Below, piece after piece: positions 10,358-19,165 of a stretch of DNA of 64,000 bases (the first letter of the stretch is position 1; every line of letters begins with the position of its first letter). Origin of the DNA: an uncultured Saprospirales bacterium (GTDB lineage: Bacteria > Bacteroidota > Bacteroidia > Chitinophagales > Saprospiraceae); the NCBI GenBank assembly GCA_937864265.1, contig CALMIR010000143.1:1-64000 (forward strand). The letters run 5' to 3'. The notes under the pieces are model-generated. The model made no database searches. It was not told the DNA's origin and saw only the letters and a list, made by a program, of their open reading frames with translations. A program made the translations under genes and the position numbers.

Positions 10358-10522
10358 GCGCCGTTTTTTTTTCTATCAAAGCCACAGTTAGGTTTGATTT
10401 TAAGCAAAAAAATCTAAAATTTGATGAAATATAGGTATTTTTTCTAAATTTATTTTAAAATAAAGATAATTGTTCTTTAGTGGTAATTTTGCAACAGCTT
10501 TAACCAAATAAAATGCCCGCTC
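10358..10522 (+). promoter_or_regulatory. divergent control region between the Lrp-type gene and the PLP-enzyme gene
   Basis: The gap is strongly AT-rich. TAATTTTG at 10484-10491 matches the Bacteroidota -7 element (TAnnTTTG) and lies 31 bp before the ATG at 10523. No clear TTTG -33 box sits at the right distance. A-tract-like runs at 10400-10470 would suit Lrp binding, but no operator can be defined by eye. Confidence 0.4.
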
Positions 10523-11833
10523 ATGCATAGCAACACATCCCGCCCGTTTCAACCAGAAAGCCTGATGATGTCTTACGGTTACAAACCGGAATTGTCAGAA
10601 GGCGCGATCAAATGCCCTATTTTCCAAACTTCTACCTTCGTTTTTAAAACGGCAGAAGAAGGCAAAGCTTTTTTTGAAGTGGCCTACGGTATTCGCGACA
10701 AACGTCCAAATGAGGAAATGGGGCTGATATACAGCCGTCTCAACAACCCCGATCTCGAGATTTTAGAAAACCGCCTTTGCCTGTGGGATGGCGCCGAAGC
10801 AGGCGCTGTTTTTGAAAGTGGTATGTCGGCCATTACGACGACGCTATTGGAGTTTCTGCAACCCGGCGATTTGTTGTTGTACAGCAATCCACTTTACGGA
10901 GGGACAGATCATTTTATCCAACATTTTTTGCCTAAACTGGGCATCCACACGCTCGGCTTCAAACCGGGCATGGATCGGGAAGCATTAATTGAATTGGTAG
11001 AAAAAAGCGGTCATGCTGACCAACTTCGCTTCATTTATATAGAAACACCTGCCAACCCCACCAACGATTTGATAGACATTGCTTGCTGCCGCGCTGTTGC
11101 CGATCATTTCAAAAAAGAAGACCAAGACGTACTCGTAGCGGTGGATAATACCTATATGGGCCCGCTTTGGCAGCATCCGCTTCAACATGGCGCCGATTTG
11201 GTGTTGTACTCTGCTACCAAATACATCGGCGGGCACAGCGATGTCATAGCGGGTGCGGTGCTTGGTTACCAAAAGTGGATCAGCCGCGTAAAAACACTGA
11301 GAACATTTTTGGGTAGCATGGCTGGCCCTTGGACGGGCTGGTTGCTGTTGCGCAGCCTGGAAACTTTAAAAGTGCGCATGGAAAAGCAGTGCCAAAATGC
11401 ACAGGAAGTAGCCAAATTCCTGGGTCATCATCCAAAGGTCGAAAAGGTTTATTACCTCGGGCTGATTCCACAAGATTCGTCAGCTTATGAAGTTTACCAG
11501 CGGCAATGCCTAGCGCCTGGCGCCATGTTGTCCTTTGACATTAAAGGTGGTGAGGCGGAGGCTTTTCAATTTTTGAACCATTTACAGCTCATCAAACTGG
11601 CGGTGAGTCTGGGCGGTACCGAAAGCTTGGCTGAACATCCGCGAACCATGACCCACGCAGGGGTTGATCCACAGCACTTGCTGGAAATGGGCATTACTGG
11701 CAAAATGGTGCGCCTTTCCATCGGTGTAGAGCACGCCAAAGATATTATCTGGGATATTGAACAAGCACTGGAACAAGTATGCACCGGACAGGCAGCGATT
11801 GGAAAAATGGTAAAAAATGATGTAACTTTATAG
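10523..11833 (+). CDS. Cys/Met-metabolism PLP enzyme (cystathionine gamma-synthase / gamma-lyase family)
   Basis: The 436-residue product belongs to the gamma-family fold-type I PLP enzymes. The PLP lysine lies in YSATKYIGGHSDVIAG, the upstream loop is SNPLYGGTDHF, and the substrate-carboxylate arginine is in GKMVRLSIGVEHAKDI. The family includes cystathionine gamma-synthase, cystathionine gamma-lyase, methionine gamma-lyase and O-acetylhomoserine sulfhydrylase. The position occupied by cysteine in classical methionine gamma-lyases (LYGCT) is glycine here (LYGGT), which argues against a typical one. The divergent Lrp-type regulator recalls the mdeR-mdeA arrangement in Pseudomonas. The substrate is therefore unresolved, with sulfur amino acid metabolism certain. 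Confidence 0.88.
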   Translation: MHSNTSRPFQPESLMMSYGYKPELSEGAIKCPIFQTSTFVFKTAEEGKAFFEVAYGIRDKRPNEEMGLIYSRLNNPDLEILENRLCLWDGAEAGAVFESGMSAITTTLLEFLQPGDLLLYSNPLYGGTDHFIQHFLPKLGIHTLGFKPGMDREALIELVEKSGHADQLRFIYIETPANPTNDLIDIACCRAVADHFKKEDQDVLVAVDNTYMGPLWQHPLQHGADLVLYSATKYIGGHSDVIAGAVLGYQKWISRVKTLRTFLGSMAGPWTGWLLLRSLETLKVRMEKQCQNAQEVAKFLGHHPKVEKVYYLGLIPQDSSAYEVYQRQCLAPGAMLSFDIKGGEAEAFQFLNHLQLIKLAVSLGGTESLAEHPRTMTHAGVDPQHLLEMGITGKMVRLSIGVEHAKDIIWDIEQALEQVCTGQAAIGKMVKNDVTL

Positions 11834-11853
11834 CTCATATAACATCATTTGAA

Positions 11854-12540
11854 ATGAACCTCAACGCTGTTTCAGCCGATTTGTTAAAACGCCCCGACTT
11901 ACCCTTGGTAATCGAACAGGTACGGCATCAGTTGGAGGGCGAAGCGAAGCGGCGAGAAAAGTTTCGGGATTGGTTGGGTGAAGACCAAAAGGCAGAATAC
12001 ATCAACGGAGAAATAATCATGCACACTCCAGTCAAGCGCAATCATTTACGCGTATCCGAAAACCTGACCACTTTGCTAGGCATTCATATCCGTCTTCACC
12101 AGCAAGGTATTATTATGGTAGAAAAAGCATTGATAGGTCTTACGCGAAATGACTACGAACCGGATATTTGCTATTTCACCAAAGAGCGGGCAGCTGTATT
12201 TACAGACGATCGGGTGGTTTTTCCAGCACCCGATTTTGTAGTAGAAATAGTATCAAAAAAGACAAGCAAAATAGATAGGGGCATTAAACATACGGATTAC
12301 GCGTCGCACGGGGTAATAGAGTACTGGATTATAGATCCGGCTCGAAAAACGCTTGAGCAGTTCGTTCGCGTAGGAAATGACACCGAGTTTATGCCCGCCA
12401 GTAAGTTGCTGATCGGACAAATAGTATCCAGCGTAGTAATAGCTGGATTTGACATACCGGTCGCTGCTCTTTTCGAGGAAGATGCCTGTTTGGAGGCACT
12501 AAAAAAGATGATTCAACCTGATTCAACGGGTAAGCTTTAG
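11854..12540 (+). CDS. Uma2-family (DUF820) PD-(D/E)XK nuclease-like protein
   Basis: The 228-residue protein has the Uma2 signature: a YINGEIIMHTPVKRNH strand-turn, a central YEPDICYF aspartate, FVVEIVSKKT supplying the E-x-x-K-type end of the active site, and the YWIIDP strand. The fold is that of restriction-endonuclease-like enzymes, but no member with this context has an established role. Expanded copies occur in cyanobacteria and Bacteroidota. It begins 20 bp after the PLP-enzyme gene in the same direction, so it may ride on that transcript. Its last 18 bp overlap the convergent MATE gene. Confidence 0.85.
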   Translation: MNLNAVSADLLKRPDLPLVIEQVRHQLEGEAKRREKFRDWLGEDQKAEYINGEIIMHTPVKRNHLRVSENLTTLLGIHIRLHQQGIIMVEKALIGLTRNDYEPDICYFTKERAAVFTDDRVVFPAPDFVVEIVSKKTSKIDRGIKHTDYASHGVIEYWIIDPARKTLEQFVRVGNDTEFMPASKLLIGQIVSSVVIAGFDIPVAALFEEDACLEALKKMIQPDSTGKL

Positions 12541-13842
12541 AAACCGCAGCGATAGCAGGATAGCGCTGGTACTTAGGCCGAAAACAAAGCCCCACCAGAT
12601 GCCCTGCACATCCATACCCAGCACAAAAGCCATCAAATAGCCAGAAGGAATGCCCAGCACCCAATAGGCAATACTGACGTACAAGGTCGGGATGCGCACA
12701 TCCTGGATACCACGCAGCAAGCCCACACCAATAGCTTGAACGGAATCAGAAATCTGAAAAGCGGCTGCCAGAATAAGCAGGGAGGAAGCGTAATAGAGTA
12801 CTTGCGCTTCCTCGTTAAAAAAACGCGGGAGGATATGCCGCCCCAAAATAAAAACCAGGGCACACAAAACGCCATAGATGATGCCCATCCAAATAATTGT
12901 AGTACCTATCTGGCGAACCTTGGCTTTATCCTTTTGACCAAAAGCATAAGCGGCACGGATGCTGCCTGTTGCACTGATGCCCAGCGAAACCATAAAAGTC
13001 AGTGCGGCTAAACTAATGGCGATCTGATGTGCCGCCTGTTGGATATAACCCAACCAGCCAATCATGATGCCCGAAATGGCAAAGGCACTGCTTTCCATGC
13101 CATACTGCATGGCAGAAGGCAGCCCAATGCGCAGCACATCTCTAAGGCGGTCTTTTCTCAACTGAAGCTGTTGGCTCAGCTGTTGGCGGTAGGGTTCAAA
13201 GCTTTTGCCCTTCCAGACAAAAAGTACGATGGCAATCATAATGGCCAGGCGAGAAAAGAGTGTTCCAATGCCGGCGCCTTCCAGTTCGAGGCGGGGAGCG
13301 CCCCACTTGCCATAGATGAATAGGTAATTCAACAACACATTGAGCGGAATAGAAGCCAGGGAAAGGTACATGGGCATCTGCGTTTTACCTAAGCCATCAG
13401 CGAATTGTTTGACCGCCATAAACAGCGCCATTGGAATCATCCCCCAAGCCATCCAGATGAGGTAGGGCTTGGACAATTCGGCAACTATTTTATCCTGCCC
13501 CATGTAGTCCACCCCATCGATGCCGACATGAATCAGGATGGCCAACAAGGTAGCGGCTATCCCTACTGCCCAGGTACCATTGTAGAGTATGCGCAAGGGC
13601 TTATCCCGGTCGCCCTCGCCCAGCGCAGCGGCAACCAAAGGTGATATGGCCATAGAAAGGCCGATCACTAGAATGAAAGGGATACCAATCAGGTTGTTTA
13701 CAAAGGAAGCGGCTGCCAACTGGCTGCTATGAATAGCACCCACCATCGCAGAATCAATGATACCCAATAAAATTTGCGTGATATTACCCAGAATGATTGG
13801 CCATCCCAAACGCAGGGTATGCTTAACTTCCTCCCAAACCAC
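12523..13842 (-). CDS. MATE family efflux transporter (NorM-like)
   Basis: The 439-residue protein is almost entirely hydrophobic, with about twelve membrane segments in two homologous halves. It opens with a typical MATE start (LRLGWPIILGNITQILLGII) and contains SMAISPLVAAALGEGD and GLPSAMQYGMESSAF. MATE proteins export cationic drugs and metabolites by Na+ or H+ antiport across the inner membrane. The nqr operon elsewhere in this window would supply a sodium gradient, though the coupling ion is not visible here. The 3' end overlaps the Uma2-like gene by 18 bp tail to tail. It shares its direction with pdxA, 63 bp upstream of it, and the two could be co-transcribed. Confidence 0.93.
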   Translation of the reverse strand: MVWEEVKHTLRLGWPIILGNITQILLGIIDSAMVGAIHSSQLAAASFVNNLIGIPFILVIGLSMAISPLVAAALGEGDRDKPLRILYNGTWAVGIAATLLAILIHVGIDGVDYMGQDKIVAELSKPYLIWMAWGMIPMALFMAVKQFADGLGKTQMPMYLSLASIPLNVLLNYLFIYGKWGAPRLELEGAGIGTLFSRLAIMIAIVLFVWKGKSFEPYRQQLSQQLQLRKDRLRDVLRIGLPSAMQYGMESSAFAISGIMIGWLGYIQQAAHQIAISLAALTFMVSLGISATGSIRAAYAFGQKDKAKVRQIGTTIIWMGIIYGVLCALVFILGRHILPRFFNEEAQVLYYASSLLILAAAFQISDSVQAIGVGLLRGIQDVRIPTLYVSIAYWVLGIPSGYLMAFVLGMDVQGIWWGFVFGLSTSAILLSLRFLKLTR

Positions 13843-13905
13843 TTGTTATTCCGTTTACCGTCCTCTAAAATCTATAATCAAGCATTAAAAATCCATAAAC
13901 CAAGA

Positions 13906-14985
13906 TCAATCCTCCTCATACACCATTTCATCTTCTTCCTCCACCTCTTTCGGCTTATCGCGTTTTACCAGTGCATTTTTGTGCATGTCCGCATAGTCGT
14001 TTCTGCTTTGGGCTATATCTATAGCTAAAAAAAGTGCCTGTCGGAAAGACGACGGATCGGCAGCGTTTTTACCAGCCAAGTCGAAAGCGGTACCGTGGTC
14101 GGGGGAGGTGCGTACATGAGAAAGGCCAGCCGTATAATTGACGCCACTACCAAAAGCCAATAGCTTGAATGGGATAAGCCCCTGATCATGATACATAGCC
14201 AAAATGGCATCAAATTTTTTGTATTGCCCCGACCCAAAAAAGCCGTCAGCCGGGAAAGGCCCCATGACCATCATGCCCTTCTTCTTGCATTCTACTATCG
14301 CTGGTCGAATGATTTGCTCTTCTTCCAGCCCGATGGTGCCACCATCTCCGGCGTGTGGATTAAGCCCCAGCACAGCAATAGTTGGCCGCTCCAACCCGAA
14401 ATCCATTTTTAGGGATTCATGCATCATCTGGACTTTTTGAATAATGCCTTCCTTCGTCAAATGGCTGGCTATCTCCGATACTGGCAAGTGATTGGTGGCC
14501 AGACCAATCCGGATTTCGTCGTTTACCAAGAACATCAGACTGGAATGACTACCTAGCTCTTTGGTCAAATATTCCGTGTGTCCAGGAAAAGGAAAACCTG
14601 CCATATTCATGGCTTCTTTATTGATGGGAGCAGTTACCAGAGCATCAATTTCTTTTCGTTTTAGACTTTTTACTGCTGCATCCAGTGAACGCCAGGCATA
14701 TTGCCCGCCTATTTCGGAAGCCTTGCCCAATGTGATATTGACATTCTCCTGCCAGCAGTTGACCACGTTCACTTTATCGAAGTGGAATTTTTCGCCTTCG
14801 CGCAGAGAATGAAATTCGCAGTCTTCTCCAACAATATTTTTATGGTAGGAAACCACCTTGGAAGATCCATAGATAATCGGGGTGCAGTGTTGAAGTAAGG
14901 CGGATTGGCTCAGTGTTTTTAAAATGATTTCCAATCCTATGCCATTGATATCCCCAATACTGATTCCTATTTTGAGTTTTTCCAT
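13906..14985 (-). CDS. pdxA: 4-hydroxythreonine-4-phosphate dehydrogenase
   Basis: PdxA oxidises 4-phosphohydroxy-L-threonine with NAD(P)+ in the DXP-dependent route to pyridoxal phosphate. The 359-residue sequence shows family landmarks: ISIGDINGIGLEI at the N-terminus, FPFPGHTEYLTKEL with a metal-binding histidine, AMYHDQGLIPFK, and RTSPDHGTAFDLAGKN near the C-terminus. Its length exceeds that of the E. coli enzyme (about 330) because of a charged tail rich in K and E (KPKEVEEEDEM) of unknown role. It is divergent from ksgA; in enterobacteria the two genes are adjacent in one operon, so the pairing is conserved although the orientation is not. Confidence 0.95.
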   Translation of the reverse strand: MEKLKIGISIGDINGIGLEIILKTLSQSALLQHCTPIIYGSSKVVSYHKNIVGEDCEFHSLREGEKFHFDKVNVVNCWQENVNITLGKASEIGGQYAWRSLDAAVKSLKRKEIDALVTAPINKEAMNMAGFPFPGHTEYLTKELGSHSSLMFLVNDEIRIGLATNHLPVSEIASHLTKEGIIQKVQMMHESLKMDFGLERPTIAVLGLNPHAGDGGTIGLEEEQIIRPAIVECKKKGMMVMGPFPADGFFGSGQYKKFDAILAMYHDQGLIPFKLLAFGSGVNYTAGLSHVRTSPDHGTAFDLAGKNAADPSSFRQALFLAIDIAQSRNDYADMHKNALVKRDKPKEVEEEDEMVYEED

Positions 14986-15113
14986 TTTATACTACATTTT
15001 ATCAAAATGGGCATAAAGATATAAAGTTAAGGCGGGACTTTTAAAAAAATTGCATTTGGGTTAGTGGGCAGATAGGCTTGGAAAGTCCACAAATTTGTTG
15101 CACATTGCACCGG

Positions 15114-15902
15114 ATGAGAGCTAAAAAGTCATTCGGCCAACATTTTCTAAACAGCGAGAGCATTGCCAGGCGCATCGCCCAATCGCTCAAACAAATAGGA
15201 CAGAGCTACCATCATATTGTTGAGGTAGGGCCAGGTAAGGGCATGCTGACCCGTTTTTTAACAGAATCAGAAGCGCAGCTTTGGTTGGTGGAGGCGGATA
15301 CGGATATGGTGGTTTACCTCAATGAACATTATCCCGACCTCCGCAAAAGAATCATCGAAGCCGATTTTTTAAAAATTGATTTGCGCCAGGTATTACAGGA
15401 TCAAGCCTTTGCTTTGATTGGCAATTATCCCTACAATATTTCCTCTCAGATTCTCATCAAAATGGTGGAAAACAGGGCATTCATACCGGAAATGGTGGGG
15501 ATGTTTCAGAAAGAAGTAGCGGAAAGGGTGGTATCTCCACCTGGAACAAAAGACTATGGCGTTATCAGTGTGTTGGTGCAGGCTTATTACCGGGGGGAAT
15601 ACCTTTTCTCTGTGGACAAATCCAAGTTTAACCCGCCGCCCAAAGTACAATCAGGGGTGATTCGCCTGACGCGATTGGAAAATCAGCACCTGGATTGCGA
15701 TGAAAAATTGTTCAAAAAGGTGGTCAAGCAAGCCTTCAGCCAGCGCCGCAAAATGCTGCGCAACACCATGAAAGTCTATTTAAAGGAAGATCCAGTTTTA
15801 GCTGAGCCTTTTTTTGAACAACGCCCGGAGCGGCTAAGCGTTGGCGATTTCGTCAATCTGACAAAACTGGTTGAAAAAGCAAACAGCGCCGAAGAGGGAT
15901 AG
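15114..15902 (+). CDS. rsmA: 16S rRNA (adenine1518-N6/adenine1519-N6)-dimethyltransferase
   Basis: RsmA (KsgA) dimethylates two adjacent adenines in the 3' hairpin of 16S rRNA during small-subunit maturation. The protein starts MRAKKSFGQHFL, the canonical N-terminus, so I use the ATG at 15114; an in-frame ATG at 15078 would add twelve unlikely residues. The SAM-binding motif is VEVGPGKGMLT, and the catalytic NxPY motif is NYPYNISSQIL. The C-terminal region with FSQRRKMLRNTMK is the rRNA-binding domain. At 263 residues it has normal length. It converges on the dockerin-like T9SS gene with 12 bp between stops and no evident terminator. Confidence 0.96.
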   Translation: MRAKKSFGQHFLNSESIARRIAQSLKQIGQSYHHIVEVGPGKGMLTRFLTESEAQLWLVEADTDMVVYLNEHYPDLRKRIIEADFLKIDLRQVLQDQAFALIGNYPYNISSQILIKMVENRAFIPEMVGMFQKEVAERVVSPPGTKDYGVISVLVQAYYRGEYLFSVDKSKFNPPPKVQSGVIRLTRLENQHLDCDEKLFKKVVKQAFSQRRKMLRNTMKVYLKEDPVLAEPFFEQRPERLSVGDFVNLTKLVEKANSAEEG

Positions 15903-15914
15903 CGACCAATCGGG

Positions 15915-17306
15915 CTAACGGATCACTACGGTTTGTGTCATTCGCCTGTCTGCAAACCAAGAATTCAACTGATAAATACCCGGGGGCAATTGGCTGACAT
16001 CTATTTGGTATTCTTTCTGGCCTTCAACCGCCTGGAAATAAACCTGCTGCCCCAAAGTTGAAAGCAATTCAAAAGCCTCTAGTTGGAAAGGATGAGACAC
16101 TTGAATCGTCAAGTAATCATTGGCAGGATTGGGCATTACCCGAACCTCTAGAAAATCATTGGCCGGGTCGTCCTCCAGCGTAACGTTGTAAAAGGTCGCT
16201 TGTGGATAGTATTTCAAATCATAATTCAATGTATTGCCGGCTTCGTCTATCAGTACAATACCTTCGATGCCAATATTGAAAGGCACTTCTGGCTCTGCAA
16301 TACCTTCGATAATGTCCGAACTCACTACGAAGTTCAACTTGGCCAGCAAGCCATTCCCGCTGATACCCACCCCGCTTTTTCGGCTAAACGCGACATCCAT
16401 CCGCCCCGCGTTGCTGGATGATGCGCTTTGGTTGAGGGACAATACCTGCGAAGTGTTGCCAAAAAAAGAACCGTTTTCGTAAAGCACCACAGGGGCATTA
16501 TACGCAGTAAGCCCTTCCGGGTAGGTCAAGTAAAAGGCGATGCCGTGTATATCCTGAAAGGGCAGCCCGGAAGAACCCAAATACAATTCAGCATTGACCT
16601 GAAAAAAATCGGGAGAATTGTGGGTCAGGTAATATTCTGTTGCTTCCAGTTCCAGATAAATGGGTGGGGCGCCAAAAGTGGAAGACGTTGGAAATGCTGG
16701 TGCTGGGGTATAATTTTGATAAATAGCAGCCATGTCTGAGGCATCTACCAAGCCATCTCCATTGCAATCCAGGTGTTTGTAATTGACAGCCTGCATCTGA
16801 TGATCCCAGTCCCAGCTAAAGTTGGGCAACCAAGCCGTGGGATTGTTTTCCATCGGGAAAAAAGGGCGATCCGGCCCTGTCGCACCATATCCCAAGCCCA
16901 AATAAAGCAAATCGTAGTTGTTGGCCTTCCAGTCGCCATCCGTGTCTCCTGGCCACACGCAATCGCTTTGATTGCAAAGCTCCTCCGCCGCATCTTGATG
17001 AATCCAAGAACAGTACTCATCAAAGCAACCCTGATCGTTCCAAATGCGCAGGCATATCGAAACGGATTCGCTGGGCATGGTGTAGGTCAGCGTCGGCGAA
17101 AGATGCGGGGAGCTGATGATTTGACCGTCAATTTCCCAATCATAATCGCTGTACTCGGAAGAAGCATTGTATAAAACAACGGTATTATCGTTGACGAACA
17201 GATAATAAAACTTGGCTTCGCAGGCATCCTCCTGAGCATGGGAAAGGACACCCAACAGGCATCCTACAACAACAAACCAATATTTAAAGACAGGCAGACG
17301 AACCAT
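15915..17306 (-). CDS. secreted T9SS type A protein with dockerin-like and cohesin-like segments
   Basis: The start used is the ATG at 17306 (MVRLPVFKYWFVVVGCLLGV, then SHAQ as cleavage site); an ATG at 17336 would add ten residues. After a PKD-like region, two calcium-loop segments (DTDGDWKANNYDLLYLGLGY and DCNGDGLVDASDMAAIYQNY) resemble paired dockerin type I repeats. A following stretch of about 130 residues (GIAFYLTYPEGLTAY, GNGLLAKLNFVVSS) resembles a cohesin-like beta-sandwich. The C-terminus, from VRVMPNPANDYLTIQV to TQTVVIR, is a T9SS type A sorting domain, so the protein should be exported and anchored to or released from the cell surface. The cohesin resemblance is by eye and is inference. 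Confidence 0.8.
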   Translation of the reverse strand: MVRLPVFKYWFVVVGCLLGVLSHAQEDACEAKFYYLFVNDNTVVLYNASSEYSDYDWEIDGQIISSPHLSPTLTYTMPSESVSICLRIWNDQGCFDEYCSWIHQDAAEELCNQSDCVWPGDTDGDWKANNYDLLYLGLGYGATGPDRPFFPMENNPTAWLPNFSWDWDHQMQAVNYKHLDCNGDGLVDASDMAAIYQNYTPAPAFPTSSTFGAPPIYLELEATEYYLTHNSPDFFQVNAELYLGSSGLPFQDIHGIAFYLTYPEGLTAYNAPVVLYENGSFFGNTSQVLSLNQSASSSNAGRMDVAFSRKSGVGISGNGLLAKLNFVVSSDIIEGIAEPEVPFNIGIEGIVLIDEAGNTLNYDLKYYPQATFYNVTLEDDPANDFLEVRVMPNPANDYLTIQVSHPFQLEAFELLSTLGQQVYFQAVEGQKEYQIDVSQLPPGIYQLNSWFADRRMTQTVVIR

Positions 17307-17367
17307 GATACAGAAGTTTAAAAAAAATGCATACATCCTGGCCTTTCAAAAAGGCTTATCATTTTTT

Positions 17368-17477
17368 GTTCTCTGACAATTTTTGTGGGAACGGCTTTAG
17401 CGGGTAAAAATACGCTCGCAAGAAGTAGTGCTATCCGCTCAAGCCGTTGCTTCAGATCACAAGAGTTGTTAGAGAAC
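17368..17477. repeat. palindromic element, family 2 copy A
   Basis: The 110-bp element is bounded by GTTCTCTGACAA (17368-17379) and TTGTTAGAGAAC (17466-17477). An inner pair of 14-bp arms, AACGGCTTTAGCGG (17390-17403) and CCGCTCAAGCCGTT (17435-17448), has one mismatch. Its ends match those of the element at 28035-28186, including a G opposite T at the same place. It lies in the 300-bp gap between the divergent genes at 17306 and 17607. The remainder of that gap shows no gene or clear promoter. Confidence 0.65.
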
Positions 17478-17606
17478 CCATTTTTTAATGTACAAATTTG
17501 GCGAAAAGTGCGTTATGCACAAAAAACAAAATAAATTATTTGTTGTTTTGGGGACAATATCTTATTTGGGTTATTTATTTGATTTTCAGTTTTTTGTTCG
17601 ATCGCT

Positions 17607-19028
17607 ATGCTTAGCCAAAAATTGGAAAGCCTGCTGGAAACTTTTTCTAAATCCGAACAGGAGCAATTTTTAAGCTTCCTGCGCTCCCCCTTTTTTAATG
17701 AAAACGAAGACCTTGTACATTTATTTGAGGTGTTAAAGCCGTATTTGAATAACGCAGCAGCAGAAAGTGATAAAAAAGTTATCTGGAAAGAGTTATTCCC
17801 GGGTAAAAAATTTGACGATGCCAAGCTGCGTCTGCTGTGTTCCAAAATGACCTACTTGGCGTTTGATTTTTTAAAGACAGCCCGGCAAAGTTCCCTTTCT
17901 AGCCAGCAACTGGATTTGCTGAAAATACTCCGCCAACGCAAGCTGGATAAGCACAGCAGCAGCCTGCTCAAAAAGATGCAGGCTGAAATATCGGATTCGA
18001 CTTTGCAAGACAAAAGCCATCATCTGCTGCAATTTGAAACCCACCAGTTTATTTTTCAACAGGCTGAAGAAAAAAGCAAAACGGATGCAGGCGATGTAAA
18101 AATGCTGGAAAAGGCCGATTTTCACCTAGATTGCTTTTTCTTCTCGCAAAAGTTGAAAAACTTCTGCGATCTCTTGGATTACACCAAAAGCCGCACCACT
18201 TCTACGACCATTTATTTCCCGGACAGCCTGCTGGAATTGATCGAACAGGGCGGTTACCTTCAGGAGCCAGCGGTAAAAGCCTATTATCTGGTGCTGAACC
18301 TCCTGCAAAAACCAGAAGAAGAGCAGCACTTTCATGCCTTGAAAGCCATGTTGGCGGAATCAAAACCCTATTTTGAACCCAAAGAATTGCGCGCCCTGTA
18401 TTTGTACCTGATGAATTACTGCATCGATTCTAAGATCAATAAAGGCTTCTCCCGTTACTTCGAGGAATTGTTTCAGATTTATCAATTGACCATACAGGAG
18501 GAAATTCTGTTGGATCACGACATTTTACCCGTTCAGGATTATAAAAACATCATCACCGTTGGGCTTCAGGTAAAAGCCTTTGCTTGGGTGGAAGCGTTTA
18601 TTCAGACCTACACCGAAAAACTACAGCCCGAACACCAGGAAAATGCCTTGGCCTACAACCTGGCTAAAGTGTATTTCCATCAGGAGCAGTACGAAAAAGT
18701 GATCGAACAATTGCGGGAGGTGGAATACAGCAATCTCATTTATGCCCTCGGGGGCAAACTACTCCTACTGCGCACCTATTTTGAAACGGGGGAGTACCTG
18801 GCCCTAGATTCCCTCATCGACAGCTTCCGCATTTACTTGCACCGCAATCAACAAATTTCCAGGGAGGTACGGCAGCAATACCTCAACCTCCTGCGCTACA
18901 TCAAGAAAATATCTAATTTGCCTCCCGGCGATAAGTCCGTTTTGCTAAAGATCAAACAACAAGTGCAAGACTGCAAGTCTATGGCAGCAAAAGGCTGGGT
19001 ATTGGAGAAGGTCGAAGAGTTGATGTAA
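17607..19028 (+). CDS. uncharacterised helical-repeat protein
   Basis: The 473-residue product has no signal peptide or membrane segment and is therefore predicted cytoplasmic. It is rich in leucine, glutamine, glutamate and lysine with regular amphipathic helices (for example LSQKLESLLETFSKSEQEQ and HEQALAYNLAKVYF-like segments), suggesting a TPR or similar alpha-solenoid. The N-terminal pattern FLSFLRSPFFNENEDL looks like a family start. I do not recognise a named domain or any catalytic motif. It is preceded by a palindromic element and followed, after 137 bp with no recognised feature, by the AAA/PD-(D/E)XK gene in the same direction. Confidence 0.8.
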   Translation: MLSQKLESLLETFSKSEQEQFLSFLRSPFFNENEDLVHLFEVLKPYLNNAAAESDKKVIWKELFPGKKFDDAKLRLLCSKMTYLAFDFLKTARQSSLSSQQLDLLKILRQRKLDKHSSSLLKKMQAEISDSTLQDKSHHLLQFETHQFIFQQAEEKSKTDAGDVKMLEKADFHLDCFFFSQKLKNFCDLLDYTKSRTTSTTIYFPDSLLELIEQGGYLQEPAVKAYYLVLNLLQKPEEEQHFHALKAMLAESKPYFEPKELRALYLYLMNYCIDSKINKGFSRYFEELFQIYQLTIQEEILLDHDILPVQDYKNIITVGLQVKAFAWVEAFIQTYTEKLQPEHQENALAYNLAKVYFHQEQYEKVIEQLREVEYSNLIYALGGKLLLLRTYFETGEYLALDSLIDSFRIYLHRNQQISREVRQQYLNLLRYIKKISNLPPGDKSVLLKIKQQVQDCKSMAAKGWVLEKVEELM

Positions 19029-19165
19029 CTAACAGCTTAGGTATAAATGTAAACGGTAAGCTAACGGGGGTAGCAATACGAAAAGCTCCTCCTGTTACTA
19101 GCTATTCTGGAATTTTAGCGATATAGAATAAAAGCACCTCGCTCATTTTTCCGTATCTTCACGCC

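Noticed and set aside
17337-19165. tRNA or small RNA genes in the intergenic gaps around the helical-repeat gene
   Set aside because: No cloverleaf with TTCRANNC and acceptor pairing could be found; the structure seen is explained by the palindromic element.
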